Assembly: GCF_029892515.1 (NCBI RefSeq)
Contig: NZ_JARXVF010000004.1
Coordinates: 248,001 to 312,000 of the forward strand
DNA: 64,000 nt
From: Pseudaminobacter soli (ex Li et al. 2025)
GTDB taxonomy: Bacteria > Pseudomonadota > Alphaproteobacteria > Rhizobiales > Rhizobiaceae
Reading direction: 5' to 3'
The notes under the pieces were generated by a model, which worked only from the letters and a program-made list of their open reading frames with translations, made no database searches and was not told where the DNA came from. How positions within the stretch are numbered: the first letter of the stretch is position 1; each line of letters opens with the position of its first letter. Below, piece by piece: positions 1-8,800 of this stretch. A program made the translations under genes and the position numbers.

Positions 1-296
1 CGGAGATCGAACGCTATGTCGAACCGTTCGGGGAAATCGGCAAGTTCCTCGCTATGCGCTTCAAGGGCTACTCCGACGACCACATTGGCTGGGCGAAGGA
101 GATTTGGGACATGGGCGCCGTGGCTTGGGCGCTGGATCCCGACTGGGCACCCAGCGTGCTGATGCCGACACCTGTGCTCACCAATGAGATGCGGTATAGC
201 ACCGACCGCTCGCGCCATTTGATGCGCTATGTCGGATCGATAAATCGCAATGCCATCATGCAGGATTTCATCAGGAAGCTCGCAGCACATAGCTAG
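1..296 (+). CDS. Nucleoside hydrolase, C-terminal part (5' end outside window)
   Basis: The reading frame is open from the left edge (first complete codon at base 3) to a TAG at 294-296, giving about 97 residues. The segment KEIWDMGAVAWALDPDW, followed by the DRSRHLMRYV-like stretch and a C-terminal IMQDFIRKL, matches the end of inosine/uridine-preferring nucleoside hydrolases, which split the N-glycosidic bond of nucleosides. The catalytic Asp cluster and start would lie upstream of the window. The stop codon sits exactly where homology in the opposing small membrane-protein gene is lost, so this gene end appears to border a recombination junction. The family assignment rests on remembered C-terminal motifs only. 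Confidence 0.72.
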   Translation, partial: EIERYVEPFGEIGKFLAMRFKGYSDDHIGWAKEIWDMGAVAWALDPDWAPSVLMPTPVLTNEMRYSTDRSRHLMRYVGSINRNAIMQDFIRKLAAHS

Positions 297-473
297 CGTG
301 TAGCACGCGACCGCCAACCCAATCAGGGCGATCCCGGCGACACGCGCGACCGGTATCGCGATGCCGACGAGTTCCTGCCCCAGTAATAGTCGACCCACGA
401 TCGACGGGACAACGAGCAACGCCAAGCCGGTGGCGGCTTCGACTTCGACGGCCCAAATCAGTGCCTTGCTCAT
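297..473 (-). pseudogene. Truncated small membrane protein gene
   Basis: On the minus strand an ATG at 473 opens a frame coding for MSKALIWAVEVEAATGLALL and then a PSIVGRLLLGQEL segment and VARVAGIALIGLAVAC. This resembles the N-terminal half of a family of small (about 110-130 aa) membrane proteins marked by RLLLGxEL and VARVAGIAL. After roughly 59 codons the frame enters the antisense of the nucleoside hydrolase gene and stays open to the window edge without resembling anything. The second half of the protein is therefore missing. I infer truncation by a deletion or rearrangement at about base 297. No convincing Shine-Dalgarno precedes the ATG. Confidence 0.5.
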
Positions 474-536
474 GCGAGCGATAGCCCTGTTCTAGCCCGG
501 CCGCGCAACCTACCCGATGAAGCCACAGGGGCCGGA

Positions 537-690
537 TCACTGTAATCTGAGAATGAGCTCGTCGATCTTGCCGGTGAACTTGAACGGAACATCGTAACGA
601 TACTCCACCAACGTCAGGGGCGTGCGGGTATCCATGCCGACGTCGGAAGTCTTATCCTCTAGCCGCGTGTTCCGCCAGTTGATGTCGGTT
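537..690 (-). pseudogene. Arylsulfatase C-terminal remnant
   Basis: The minus strand from about 690 to the stop at 537-539 reads KTDINWRNTRLEDKTSDVG and then a DTRTPL...YRYDVPFKFTGKIDEL segment. A block of this kind (GxDTRTPV, then VPFKFTGxIDKL) closes many bacterial arylsulfatases. No start codon or upstream sulfatase core (CxPSR motif) is visible; the DNA between 690 and 840 does not continue the homology in any frame. It is best read as a relic of a deleted sulfatase gene. The match is from memory of family motifs and could be tested by a protein search of this frame. Confidence 0.45.
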
Positions 691-839
691 TTCGCGCAGT
701 GACAAAGTCCACCTCTACGGCCGACATGCGGCGCGTTGCTAACTGGCAGGCCTGGCCGCTTGCGGACCGCAGCTTCCGGCCGTCGAGGTGCTCAAGCGGA
801 CATTGACCTAGACTGTCTGGAAGCCCTTTCAAGAGTTAA

Positions 840-864
840 CCCGCCCCGGTCTCTCCGGGGCGGG
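840..864 (-). terminator. Strong GC hairpin terminator
   Basis: A 10-bp perfect inverted repeat (CCCGCCCCGG / CCGGGGCGGG) encloses a 5-base loop, 35 bases past the serine hydrolase stop codon. The T-run on the minus strand is weak, but position and stem strength support a terminator for that gene. Confidence 0.7.
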
Positions 865-898
865 CTTCGGGTTCCTTGATCGTCTAGGCGGCTCAGGC

Positions 899-2659
899 TT
901 ACTGACAGAGATTGCCAACATTGTCCGCAGTAGCCGCCAGGCTGTCCATTCGCTTGGCCCCAGCGTTGGCATCCCAATTCTTTGCCAGCCTGATTGCAAA
1001 AACATCCTTTGAAAAAACGGGTACGAAGTTGGACCCCCAACCTACCATCGTTGGATAATAGAAGCTGCAGCCGTTCTTCGAATCGATGTGACCGCGCCAG
1101 AACGCTTTCCGGTAAAAGGGCCGCTGAGGATCGCCGGTGTGTAGCCCAACTGGCTTTTCAGCAGGCATGATGTCGGCAAGCATCTCGGCGCTGAGGATCT
1201 GCTTGTCACCGAATTTGCCCCCGTTTTGGTAAAGCTTAACGATTTTCACGAGGTCGCTGATGGTCGGGTAGTAGCCAAAGGCCATCAGCGGTTGATCGTC
1301 TTTCGGATCGGTCTCAATAGTCCGATTGATTGGGGCATAATGAATGCCAATTGGCTTATAGACTTCTTCGGTCACCAAATCCCAGATTGTGGCGTATGGC
1401 TCGCCCCTCTTCTTGATATAACGGGTCATGGCCTCGCCAATAAGGAACATGTCCTCATCGCGGTATCGTGCCACCTTGCCGGGCCCCCAAGGATACGGTT
1501 TCGCTCCTTTCAGAAGAGCTGCCACTTTCGCCTCGACCGCTGGAGCCTCATACCAGGCGTAGTAGGCCTCCGGGAACGGATCTGTGATGTGATACGGCTT
1601 CTCCTCTATGGATCCGTAACCCATACCGCTTGCCATGTTCAGCATGTCGCCGAAGGTGACTTTTTCCCAACCAGGCACGTCCTTGGCTTCGGTGATGTAG
1701 TCGGTGAGCTTTTCCTCAAAGACCTCGGGGCCGAACTTCTGGGCCAGCCTCAGCATGGCCACTGCATTCGCCGCCGCCTTGGTCACCGACCAGACGCCAA
1801 AGCGCTGGCGGTCGCAGTAGGGAAGTTCGCCCGCAGGCGTTGGACAAGACTTCAGATAGAACGTGCCGTCAATTCCGATGCCATCAACAACAATTTCAGC
1901 AGCATCGATATCGCTGTCGAAGTTTTTTATGTTGTCCTTCCCTACTTTGGCTTCGAGATCAGTCCAGGAGCCCAGCTTCTCTGAATCGACAACTGATTTG
2001 GCATACGTGGACTTCACTTCGGCTTCGTTCTCAACTTTTCTGGAAGTCAACGTGGCACTCGCCTTGCCTACAGCGGTGAAATAGTCCTCGATGTAAAAAG
2101 GTGAGGTTTGCGTGAGAATCTGGAACTGGAGGGCGGAAATCTTGTCGCCCTTGTACAGGAACGTAGCAACCCCGTTGTGCGTCTCGCCCTCGATCGAATG
2201 CATCAATGCAAACGGGAACGAAGCTCTTGACCAGCCATCATCACCGGGTTCGGACCAAACCTTCCCAGGCTGCACTAGGATGTCCCAATAGCTGTTGCCT
2301 TTGGTTGTCGATCCGTACCGCTGGATATCCTGTGTGATCGGGACGAGATCGCCCTCATGGGTAACGAATGACAGTATCGCCGCCGGGAAAATGGTCGGGT
2401 TTTTCCCGAGAACCTTGTCAGCCTTGAACTTGGCAGGCTCGGTTGCCATCGTCGTTTCTGACAACGTTATGGTTCCGGCGAAAGGCTCGTGGGCTTTCCG
2501 TGCGCCGTCCCCCGGCAGGAAAACTAAATTCCCAACCAGCTTCGATGGCTGTGTGTCCGAAATCAGGTCTGAGAACGTGAGATCAATTCGGTCATGGGCA
2601 CACGCGGTCCCGGCCAGGCATACGCAGCTTGCCATCAAGGTAGCTCTGATCAGATGCAT
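899..2659 (-). CDS. Secreted serine hydrolase, beta-lactamase/D-aminopeptidase-like
   Basis: The 586-residue product starts with a signal peptide (MHLIRATLMASCVCLAGTA, cleavage near the following CAHD) and should be periplasmic or a lipoprotein-like export. The ATG at 2659 is preferred over the one 30 bases upstream because GGAGGAG lies 7 bases before it. The C-terminal half is of the serine beta-lactamase/penicillin-binding type: SVTK (Ser about residue 291) is the SxxK nucleophile motif, and YRDEDMFLIGEA occupies the place of the YxN motif with Asp instead of Asn. The ~280-residue N-terminal region is not recognised. Esterase, amidase or peptidase activity is possible; the substrate cannot be deduced. 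It is a monocistronic unit ended by the hairpin at 840-864. Confidence 0.75.
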   Translation of the reverse strand: MHLIRATLMASCVCLAGTACAHDRIDLTFSDLISDTQPSKLVGNLVFLPGDGARKAHEPFAGTITLSETTMATEPAKFKADKVLGKNPTIFPAAILSFVTHEGDLVPITQDIQRYGSTTKGNSYWDILVQPGKVWSEPGDDGWSRASFPFALMHSIEGETHNGVATFLYKGDKISALQFQILTQTSPFYIEDYFTAVGKASATLTSRKVENEAEVKSTYAKSVVDSEKLGSWTDLEAKVGKDNIKNFDSDIDAAEIVVDGIGIDGTFYLKSCPTPAGELPYCDRQRFGVWSVTKAAANAVAMLRLAQKFGPEVFEEKLTDYITEAKDVPGWEKVTFGDMLNMASGMGYGSIEEKPYHITDPFPEAYYAWYEAPAVEAKVAALLKGAKPYPWGPGKVARYRDEDMFLIGEAMTRYIKKRGEPYATIWDLVTEEVYKPIGIHYAPINRTIETDPKDDQPLMAFGYYPTISDLVKIVKLYQNGGKFGDKQILSAEMLADIMPAEKPVGLHTGDPQRPFYRKAFWRGHIDSKNGCSFYYPTMVGWGSNFVPVFSKDVFAIRLAKNWDANAGAKRMDSLAATADNVGNLCQ

Positions 2660-3084
2660 TCTTGTTACTCCTCCGTGATGCATTCCCATACGGAAAGCTA
2701 GCAGGGAGGCAGGTACCTGTTTGGCAAAATACGAACTTCATTTATCGTTTACCGAAGCGATCCAAAAAAGATCTGCCACGCCGTCAAGGATGCTCGTTGC
2801 TGACTGGCAGTTCAGGGCCGGAAGCTGTCCGACCGCTTTTAGGCGAACTCCTGCGATAGCAGACATCCGGCGAATGCCGTCACCCCGCGCACCGATCCCC
2901 GAAGGTGCCTGGGAAACAGCGATTACGAACTACCTCGAAGCGCATAGGGCGACGTAAAGGATTTCCTGCGTCGTGGTTGCGGTCAGAAGCCGCTGCAGCG
3001 CGAGGGTGTGCCGGGTCTGGAACGGAGATTTTACAAAGCGAGGTTGCAGTCTGCGCGCAATCTCCCAGACTTGAAGAACATGTC
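2660..3084. other. Gene-free stretch
   Basis: About 425 bases between two minus-strand genes. Open frames here are short, overlap each other on both strands and have no recognisable domain. It should hold the promoter of the serine hydrolase gene, but I see no clear -35/-10 pair and no terminator for the kinase gene. Confidence 0.5.
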
Positions 3085-4998
3085 CTATGGCAGGAATATT
3101 TCCACTTCCAGTCCGGGACCTGCGGAGCGGGCAACCAGGGTGCCGCCATGAGTTTCTACGATGCACCGCGTGAAGTGATAGCCGAGGCCGCTGCCCTGCT
3201 TGCCCAGCGAGGACCTAGCCCGGAAATAGGGGGTGCCCAGTTGTTCCAACTCGGCATCGCTCATGCCGGGGCCTTGATCCGCGATGCGGATGCGCAAACC
3301 TTCATCATCGAGGACGACGCTGACGATTACCGGGCTTTCTGGCGGTGAATAGCGTAGCGCATTGGCCAGCAGGTTGCGTATGGCGACGCTCATCAGCGTG
3401 GGGTCCAGGTTGAAGCTGGCATCGGCGGGGCATTCGTTTATCTGTATGCGCGTTCCGACGGCCTCGTCCTTGAGGCGAATGGTGTCATCCAGCAGCGAGC
3501 GTATGTTGTAGGGCCCGCGCGACAGGGCAAGGGCACCATGACCCAGGGCTTCAGTCATCAGGAAGTTATCGACGAACCGGGAGAGCGTGGCGGCATTGCC
3601 GCGGATGTGGCTCAGGCGCTGCATTTCCGCAGGCGCCAGTTCCGGTGTTTTGAGCTGAATCATTTGCGCTGCGCGATCGATGGCAGCGAGCGGATTGCCG
3701 AATTCATGCGACAGCATGGCAACAAAGCGCCGTTGTTCTTCGGAGCGCTGCCTAGCGATGGTGGCCTCATTTACGGCGGCTACCTTGTCATACTGCAATT
3801 GGCGCAGGCGAAGCGTCAGACCGTAGCTCATCACCAGAATATGCACCAGTGTGGCTATCTGGTAGAGGTTGCCTGTCACCGCATTCTGTGGGAGCAGGCC
3901 GAGGTTCATGGCAGTGTTGACCGCCGAGCCCGCTACCGGGATCACGAAGGCCGCGAAATAGATCATCAATTCGCGCTGGCGGCTGCGCCGCCAGTGCATG
4001 AGCAACAGCACCATGCTGATGGCGAGATTGAGGTTGTTGAGGATGTTCACCAACTCCACGAAAACCAGCAGCCATGGCCTGACCAAGAATGGCAGCAACG
4101 CAAAGGGCAGTAGCGCGAGATTGAGGAGTAGGGTGAACCGGTAGAGGTGATAGATGCGGCGATGCGTGCGCTTCAGATCCAACAGCCTGTCCCACATGAG
4201 CACGATGGCGGCAGCGCCGCCCAGCCAGCCGATGCGCGGCAGCGTATCGGTGAGCCACCCCGAATACCGGGTCAGCAGGACCGGCAGATATCCATTGGTG
4301 CCCAAGTTGAACAGAAGCTGCGAGGCGATATAGCCGGCATAGGCGGCCATCACCACATCGCGCAGCCGTGCGCCGAGAAGGGTGTAGAGCGCCACGGCAA
4401 TGAGCAGGATGCCGAAATACAGGCCACGATAGAAGTTGCTGCGGGTTTCGCTGGCAGCGAAGGCATCCCCCTGCCAAAGATTGGCATAGACGTTGATGGC
4501 GTTGGTGGTGCGCACCCGAAAATAAACCTGGGCGCCGGGAAAGACATCAACGGGCAGCGTGAACAGGCGCGTTTGCACCGGACGATTGGAATACGGCCGG
4601 TGATAGCCCATGGCATATCGTTGAAAGCCGCCGCGCGGCTTCTCCACCCAGACATCCACGGACTCGAGCTCTGGCGAACCGATGGCCAGAATCCAATGCG
4701 GCGGGGTATTGGGCGCCGGGTTCAGCTCTACATGGAACCAGTGCGCATAGGCGTCGTAACCCAGGCTGCGGAAATCGGGCAAGCGAGTGAAATTCTGCTG
4801 GGCGAAGCCGGGCCGAGATATATCCTCGAAAGACAGCGCATTGCTGGTATCGACAAAATGCGCCAGCCGGCCCTCCAGCGAGAGTCGAGGCGTATCGGCG
4901 TTCAGCTCAATAGCGCAAGCTGTGCCCGGCAACCAGAACAGCAGCGCGCACAGCATCATGGCCCATTGATACTGGGAGAAAAACCCGCGCGGCTGCAT
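3085..4998 (-). CDS. 7TM-DISM sensor histidine kinase
   Basis: This is a 637-aa membrane histidine kinase. A signal sequence (about residues 10-30) is followed by a periplasmic 7TMR-DISM extracellular domain (about 35-185), seven hydrophobic segments (about 190-400), then HisKA and HATPase domains. The H-box reads AMLSHEFGNPLAAIDRAA with the phospho-acceptor His about residue 431. The N-box (LLANALRYSPPESP), G1 box (DQGPGMSD) and G2 box (GSGLGYHFTRCIV) are intact, so it should be active. Its ATG shares one base with the TGA of the upstream response regulator (TGATG), which implies translational coupling. 7TM-DISM receptors are thought to sense small extracellular molecules, often carbohydrates. 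The likely partner is the regulator at 4998-5744, and a plausible target is the divergent autotransporter gene. Confidence 0.88.
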   Translation of the reverse strand: MQPRGFFSQYQWAMMLCALLFWLPGTACAIELNADTPRLSLEGRLAHFVDTSNALSFEDISRPGFAQQNFTRLPDFRSLGYDAYAHWFHVELNPAPNTPPHWILAIGSPELESVDVWVEKPRGGFQRYAMGYHRPYSNRPVQTRLFTLPVDVFPGAQVYFRVRTTNAINVYANLWQGDAFAASETRSNFYRGLYFGILLIAVALYTLLGARLRDVVMAAYAGYIASQLLFNLGTNGYLPVLLTRYSGWLTDTLPRIGWLGGAAAIVLMWDRLLDLKRTHRRIYHLYRFTLLLNLALLPFALLPFLVRPWLLVFVELVNILNNLNLAISMVLLLMHWRRSRQRELMIYFAAFVIPVAGSAVNTAMNLGLLPQNAVTGNLYQIATLVHILVMSYGLTLRLRQLQYDKVAAVNEATIARQRSEEQRRFVAMLSHEFGNPLAAIDRAAQMIQLKTPELAPAEMQRLSHIRGNAATLSRFVDNFLMTEALGHGALALSRGPYNIRSLLDDTIRLKDEAVGTRIQINECPADASFNLDPTLMSVAIRNLLANALRYSPPESPVIVSVVLDDEGLRIRIADQGPGMSDAELEQLGTPYFRARSSLGKQGSGLGYHFTRCIVETHGGTLVARSAGPGLEVEIFLP

Positions 4999-5744
4999 CA
5001 AGCTTCCATCTTGCAGTGCCCGGTAAAGGTATAGCCCTTGCCGTAGCTGGGACGCACGGGAAGCTCTATGCCGCAGGCGGCCTGTACCTTGCGCCGCAGG
5101 CGGCTGGCCGTGTTGTCCAGATTGCGAATGCTGGAGAGGGTTTCCGCCTTGTCCATGCGCGTCAGCAGCTCTTTGCGCATGACGGCCTGTCCCGGCTTTT
5201 CGAATAATGAAGAGAGCAGCAGGACTTCCGCATGCGTCAGGTCCAGCACGGCTCCATTGGGCGTCTGCAGTTGCCACAGCCTGGCTTGCAGGCGCCAGGC
5301 GTCGCTGGCGGCAGGCTTAGCCTGATCCAGTCGGCGCAGCACGCTATGGCAGGCGGCTTCGATCACTTCCAGCGAACTGCGCTTGGAAAGATACATGTCC
5401 GCGCCTGCATTCAGCCCCAGCACGTAGTCATGATTGCTATCCAGCGCGGTCAGCATCACCATCCCAGGGACCGTTTTGCCGGCGGACGCGCTTTGCGCGC
5501 GAACCTGCTGGGCAATTTCCAGCCCGCTGGCGCCGGGCAGGGCCACATCCAGCAATAGCAAATCGAAATGCGTTGCTGGCCAGACACCGAAGAAGGCTTC
5601 TGCGGCGGTGAAGCCCTGTGCGACAAACCCCCGCAACCCGAGAAACTCCACCAAGTCGGTGAGCAGATCGGTGTTGTCTTCCACAACGGCGAGGAGATAC
5701 GGCGCGGTTATGTGTGGGGGATGAAGGGGCAAATAAACCGGCAC
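4998..5744 (-). CDS. OmpR/PhoB-type response regulator
   Basis: An N-terminal receiver domain holds the acidic pair VVEDN, the phospho-acceptor Asp (LLLLDVALPG, about residue 66), the switch Thr (MLTALDS) and the conserved Lys (YLSKRSS). A C-terminal winged-helix DNA-binding domain follows, ending RPSYGKGYTFTG. The start is uncertain: the frame is open to a TTG at 5807, but three tandem 10-bp repeats would then be coding. I chose the GTG at 5744, giving 248 aa and leaving about 15 residues before the receiver domain; neither start has a good Shine-Dalgarno. The stop overlaps the kinase start, so the pair forms one operon. It probably regulates itself and/or the divergent autotransporter. Confidence 0.85.
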   Translation of the reverse strand: MPVYLPLHPPHITAPYLLAVVEDNTDLLTDLVEFLGLRGFVAQGFTAAEAFFGVWPATHFDLLLLDVALPGASGLEIAQQVRAQSASAGKTVPGMVMLTALDSNHDYVLGLNAGADMYLSKRSSLEVIEAACHSVLRRLDQAKPAASDAWRLQARLWQLQTPNGAVLDLTHAEVLLLSSLFEKPGQAVMRKELLTRMDKAETLSSIRNLDNTASRLRRKVQAACGIELPVRPSYGKGYTFTGHCKMEA

Positions 5745-5764
5745 AGCGCAATCGTCTCTTTCGC

Positions 5765-5794
5765 TTTGACAGGATTTAACAGCATTTGACAGAA
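5765..5794. promoter_or_regulatory. Three tandem 10-bp repeats, candidate response-regulator site
   Basis: TTTGACAGGA, TTTAACAGCA and TTTGACAGAA follow each other with an exact 10-bp period (minus-strand consensus CTGTYAAA). OmpR/PhoB-family regulators bind direct repeats at about one helical turn. The array lies between the regulator gene and the autotransporter gene. In the plus direction a TATACT (5828-5833) follows 33 bases later, about 60 bases before the autotransporter ATG. Confidence 0.5.
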
Positions 5795-5892
5795 ATGAAT
5801 GCGCCAAGCGCTGTTCGCTAACAACTATATACTGGCTCTCATCTTTTTTTCACCAGAGCGTTTCCGGCGATGGCCGAAATCGGGGGGATCCG

Positions 5893-8800
5893 ATGAAGAG
5901 TGACCTGACCAGCGCCATTTCTGTCCAGTGCCTTTGCGGGCGCGGGGGGCGCTCGCGGCGTGGCTGGGTGCGATTGCTTTACCCGACCTCCGCACTCAAA
6001 GGGCGTCTCCTCGGCACGACCTCGATCGTGACGCTTGGCCTAGCGCTGTCGGCAAGTCCATCGTTCGCCACCGACTGGACCGGCACCCAATCGTCCGACT
6101 GGTTCACCGCCGGAAACTGGACGAACGGCATACCGGACAGCAATGTCGATGCGACTATCGTCACGGACGTAAACAACGCAGTGGTGGTCGACAAAGCTGG
6201 CGCATACGCCCACAAGGTCAATGTGGGCGGCACCGGGACGCTGACGATCCAGAATGGCGGCGCGGTCAGCAGCGTCGACGGCATCATAGGCATCGGTCTC
6301 GACTCGACCAGCACCGTGACGGTCGATGGCGCGGGCTCGTCCTGGACCAATTCCGGCAATCTCTTTCTCGGCATGATGGGCGACGGCACGCTGACGATCC
6401 AGAATGGCGGCGCGGTCAGTAGCGTCGACGGCCTCATAGGCATGACCCCCCTCTCGACGGGTATCGTGACGGTCGATGGCAAAGACTCGTCCTGGACCAA
6501 TTCCGGTGATCTCCATGTCGGCATCGGGGGCACCGGCACGCTCACCATCCGGAACCGCGGCGCGATCAGCAACGCCACCGGGTATATCGGCTCCATCGGC
6601 TCGGCCGGTGCCGTGACGGTCGATGGCACGGACTCCTCCTGGACGAATTCCGGCGACCTCTATGTCGGCTTCGGGGGCACCGGCACGCTGACGATCCAGG
6701 ACGGCGGCGCGGTAAGCAACGACCGCGGGTCCATCTACAGCAGCACCGTAACGGTCGATGGGGTGGGCTCGTCCTGGACCAATTCCGGCGATCTCGGTGT
6801 CAGCTACGGCGGCAGGCTGACGATCCAGAACGGAGGCAAGGTCAGCAGCGGCGACGGAGCCTACGGCCCAATCAGCTTCAGCGGCGTCATCAACGGCGGC
6901 ACCGTAACGGTCGATGGGGCGGGCTCCGCCTGGACCAATTCCAACGATCTCTTTGTCGGCTGGTCTGATGCCGGGACACTGACGATCCAAAACGGCGGAA
7001 AGGTCAGTAATGGCAGCGGATATATCGGCTACCTCCCCGTCTCGACCGGGAGCACCGTGACAGTCGATGGCAAGGATTCGTCCTGGTCCAATTCCGGCGA
7101 CCTCAATGTCGGCTTCTTCGGCACCGGCACGCTGAAAATTGAGAACGGCGGCACGGTCGAGGCGGACAGCATCGTTGTGAACGCGGGCAGCCTGCTCACC
7201 GGCAACGGCACTGTGGCCGTGACATCCGGCAACACCGTAACGATCAAAAACGGCGGCGCGCTGACCCCGGCCAATGGCACACTCGTCGTCGACGGTAACC
7301 TTACCCTGGACGCCGGGGCAACCGCGACCATCGGCGCGACCGCACAACTCACCGTCGGCGGTATCCTTTCGCAAGCCTCGGGTTCGACGCTGAACGTCAT
7401 CGTGGGCTCGAACGAGCCGATCATCACAGCGGACAACGCAACGCTTGACGGGACGCTGAACATCGCGGGCTACTCGGGGCCCACAACTCCACCTGCGTCA
7501 ACCAATGGACTACCTGCCACGCAGTTCACGGTGATCCAGACCAGTACCAACGGTATCACCCTCGGGTCGGATTTCAGCGTCAGCGTTGGCGGATCGACGA
7601 GCCCGGTCGATTATCTGACGGTCATCACGGGCAAAAGCGCCGACAGCGATAGCTACAATGTCGGCCTCGGCCTGACTTGGCTGGACACCACGGGCAACTC
7701 CAACGGTGTCTTCACGCTGACGAATGCCAATGAGGCTTTCGATGTCGCTTTGGCGCTGACCGACCAGGCGGCCAATGCGACGACCGGCTGGGACGGCAAG
7801 AGCCTGACCAAGAACGGCGACGGCACGCTGACCTTATCGGCCCAGAACACCTACACCGGCACGACGACCGTCAACGCCGGCACGCTGGCGATCGCCTCGA
7901 CGGGCGGCATCACGTCGGACGTCACCAACACCGCCACGTTCGAGAACGCCGGTACGGTCACAGGCAGCGTGACCAACAATACCGGCGCCACCTTCACCCA
8001 AACGGCCGGCAGCGTCTCAGGCGGCGTGATCAACTACGGCACTGTCAACGCCAATGGCGGCGCGCTCAATGGCGCGATCAGCAACAACGTCGGCGGCAGC
8101 TTCAACGTCGGCGGCGGCGTGACCAGCGACGGCACGTTCGACAACGCTGCCGGCGCGACGCTCACAATAGGCGAAAGCGGCAACTACACGCTCGCGGGTC
8201 TGCTAACCAACGAGGGCAGTGTCGCTGTGGACACCGGTGGCTCGCTGACGACGGCGGGTGGCATTATCGGCAACGCTGCCGGCTCGACCGGCGCGGCGAC
8301 TGTCGCTGGCACCAACGCGACCTGGGTCAATTCCGGCGATCTTCATGTTGGCAGCGCCGGCATCGGCACGCTGACCATCCAGGACCGCGGCACGGTCAGC
8401 AACACCACCGGCATCATCGGCCTATCTACTGGCTCGACCGGTGCTGTGACGGTTACTGGCGAAGGCTCATCCTGGATCAGTTCCGGGGCTCTCCTGGTCG
8501 GCGGGTTCGGCACCGGCACGCTGATGGTCCAGAACGGCGGCAAGGTTAGCAGCGGTGCTAGCTGGATTGGCTTCAGCGACGTCGCGACCGGCACCGTGAC
8601 GGTTACTGGCAAGGACTCGTCCTGGGCCAATTCCGGCTTCCTCTCTGTCGGCGAAGTCGGCACTGGCACGCTGACAATTGAGGATGGCGGCGCGGTCAGT
8701 ACCCTCAGCGGGTACGTCGGGCAATTTGCCGGCTCGACCGGGACCGTGATCGTCACTGGCAAGGACTCGACCTGGACCACTTCCGGCTATCTCGATGTCG

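Noticed and set aside
5745-5807. Longer response-regulator start (TTG 5807)
   Set aside because: No ribosome site, and the three regulatory-looking 10-mers would be coding; the GTG at 5744 was preferred, with uncertainty.
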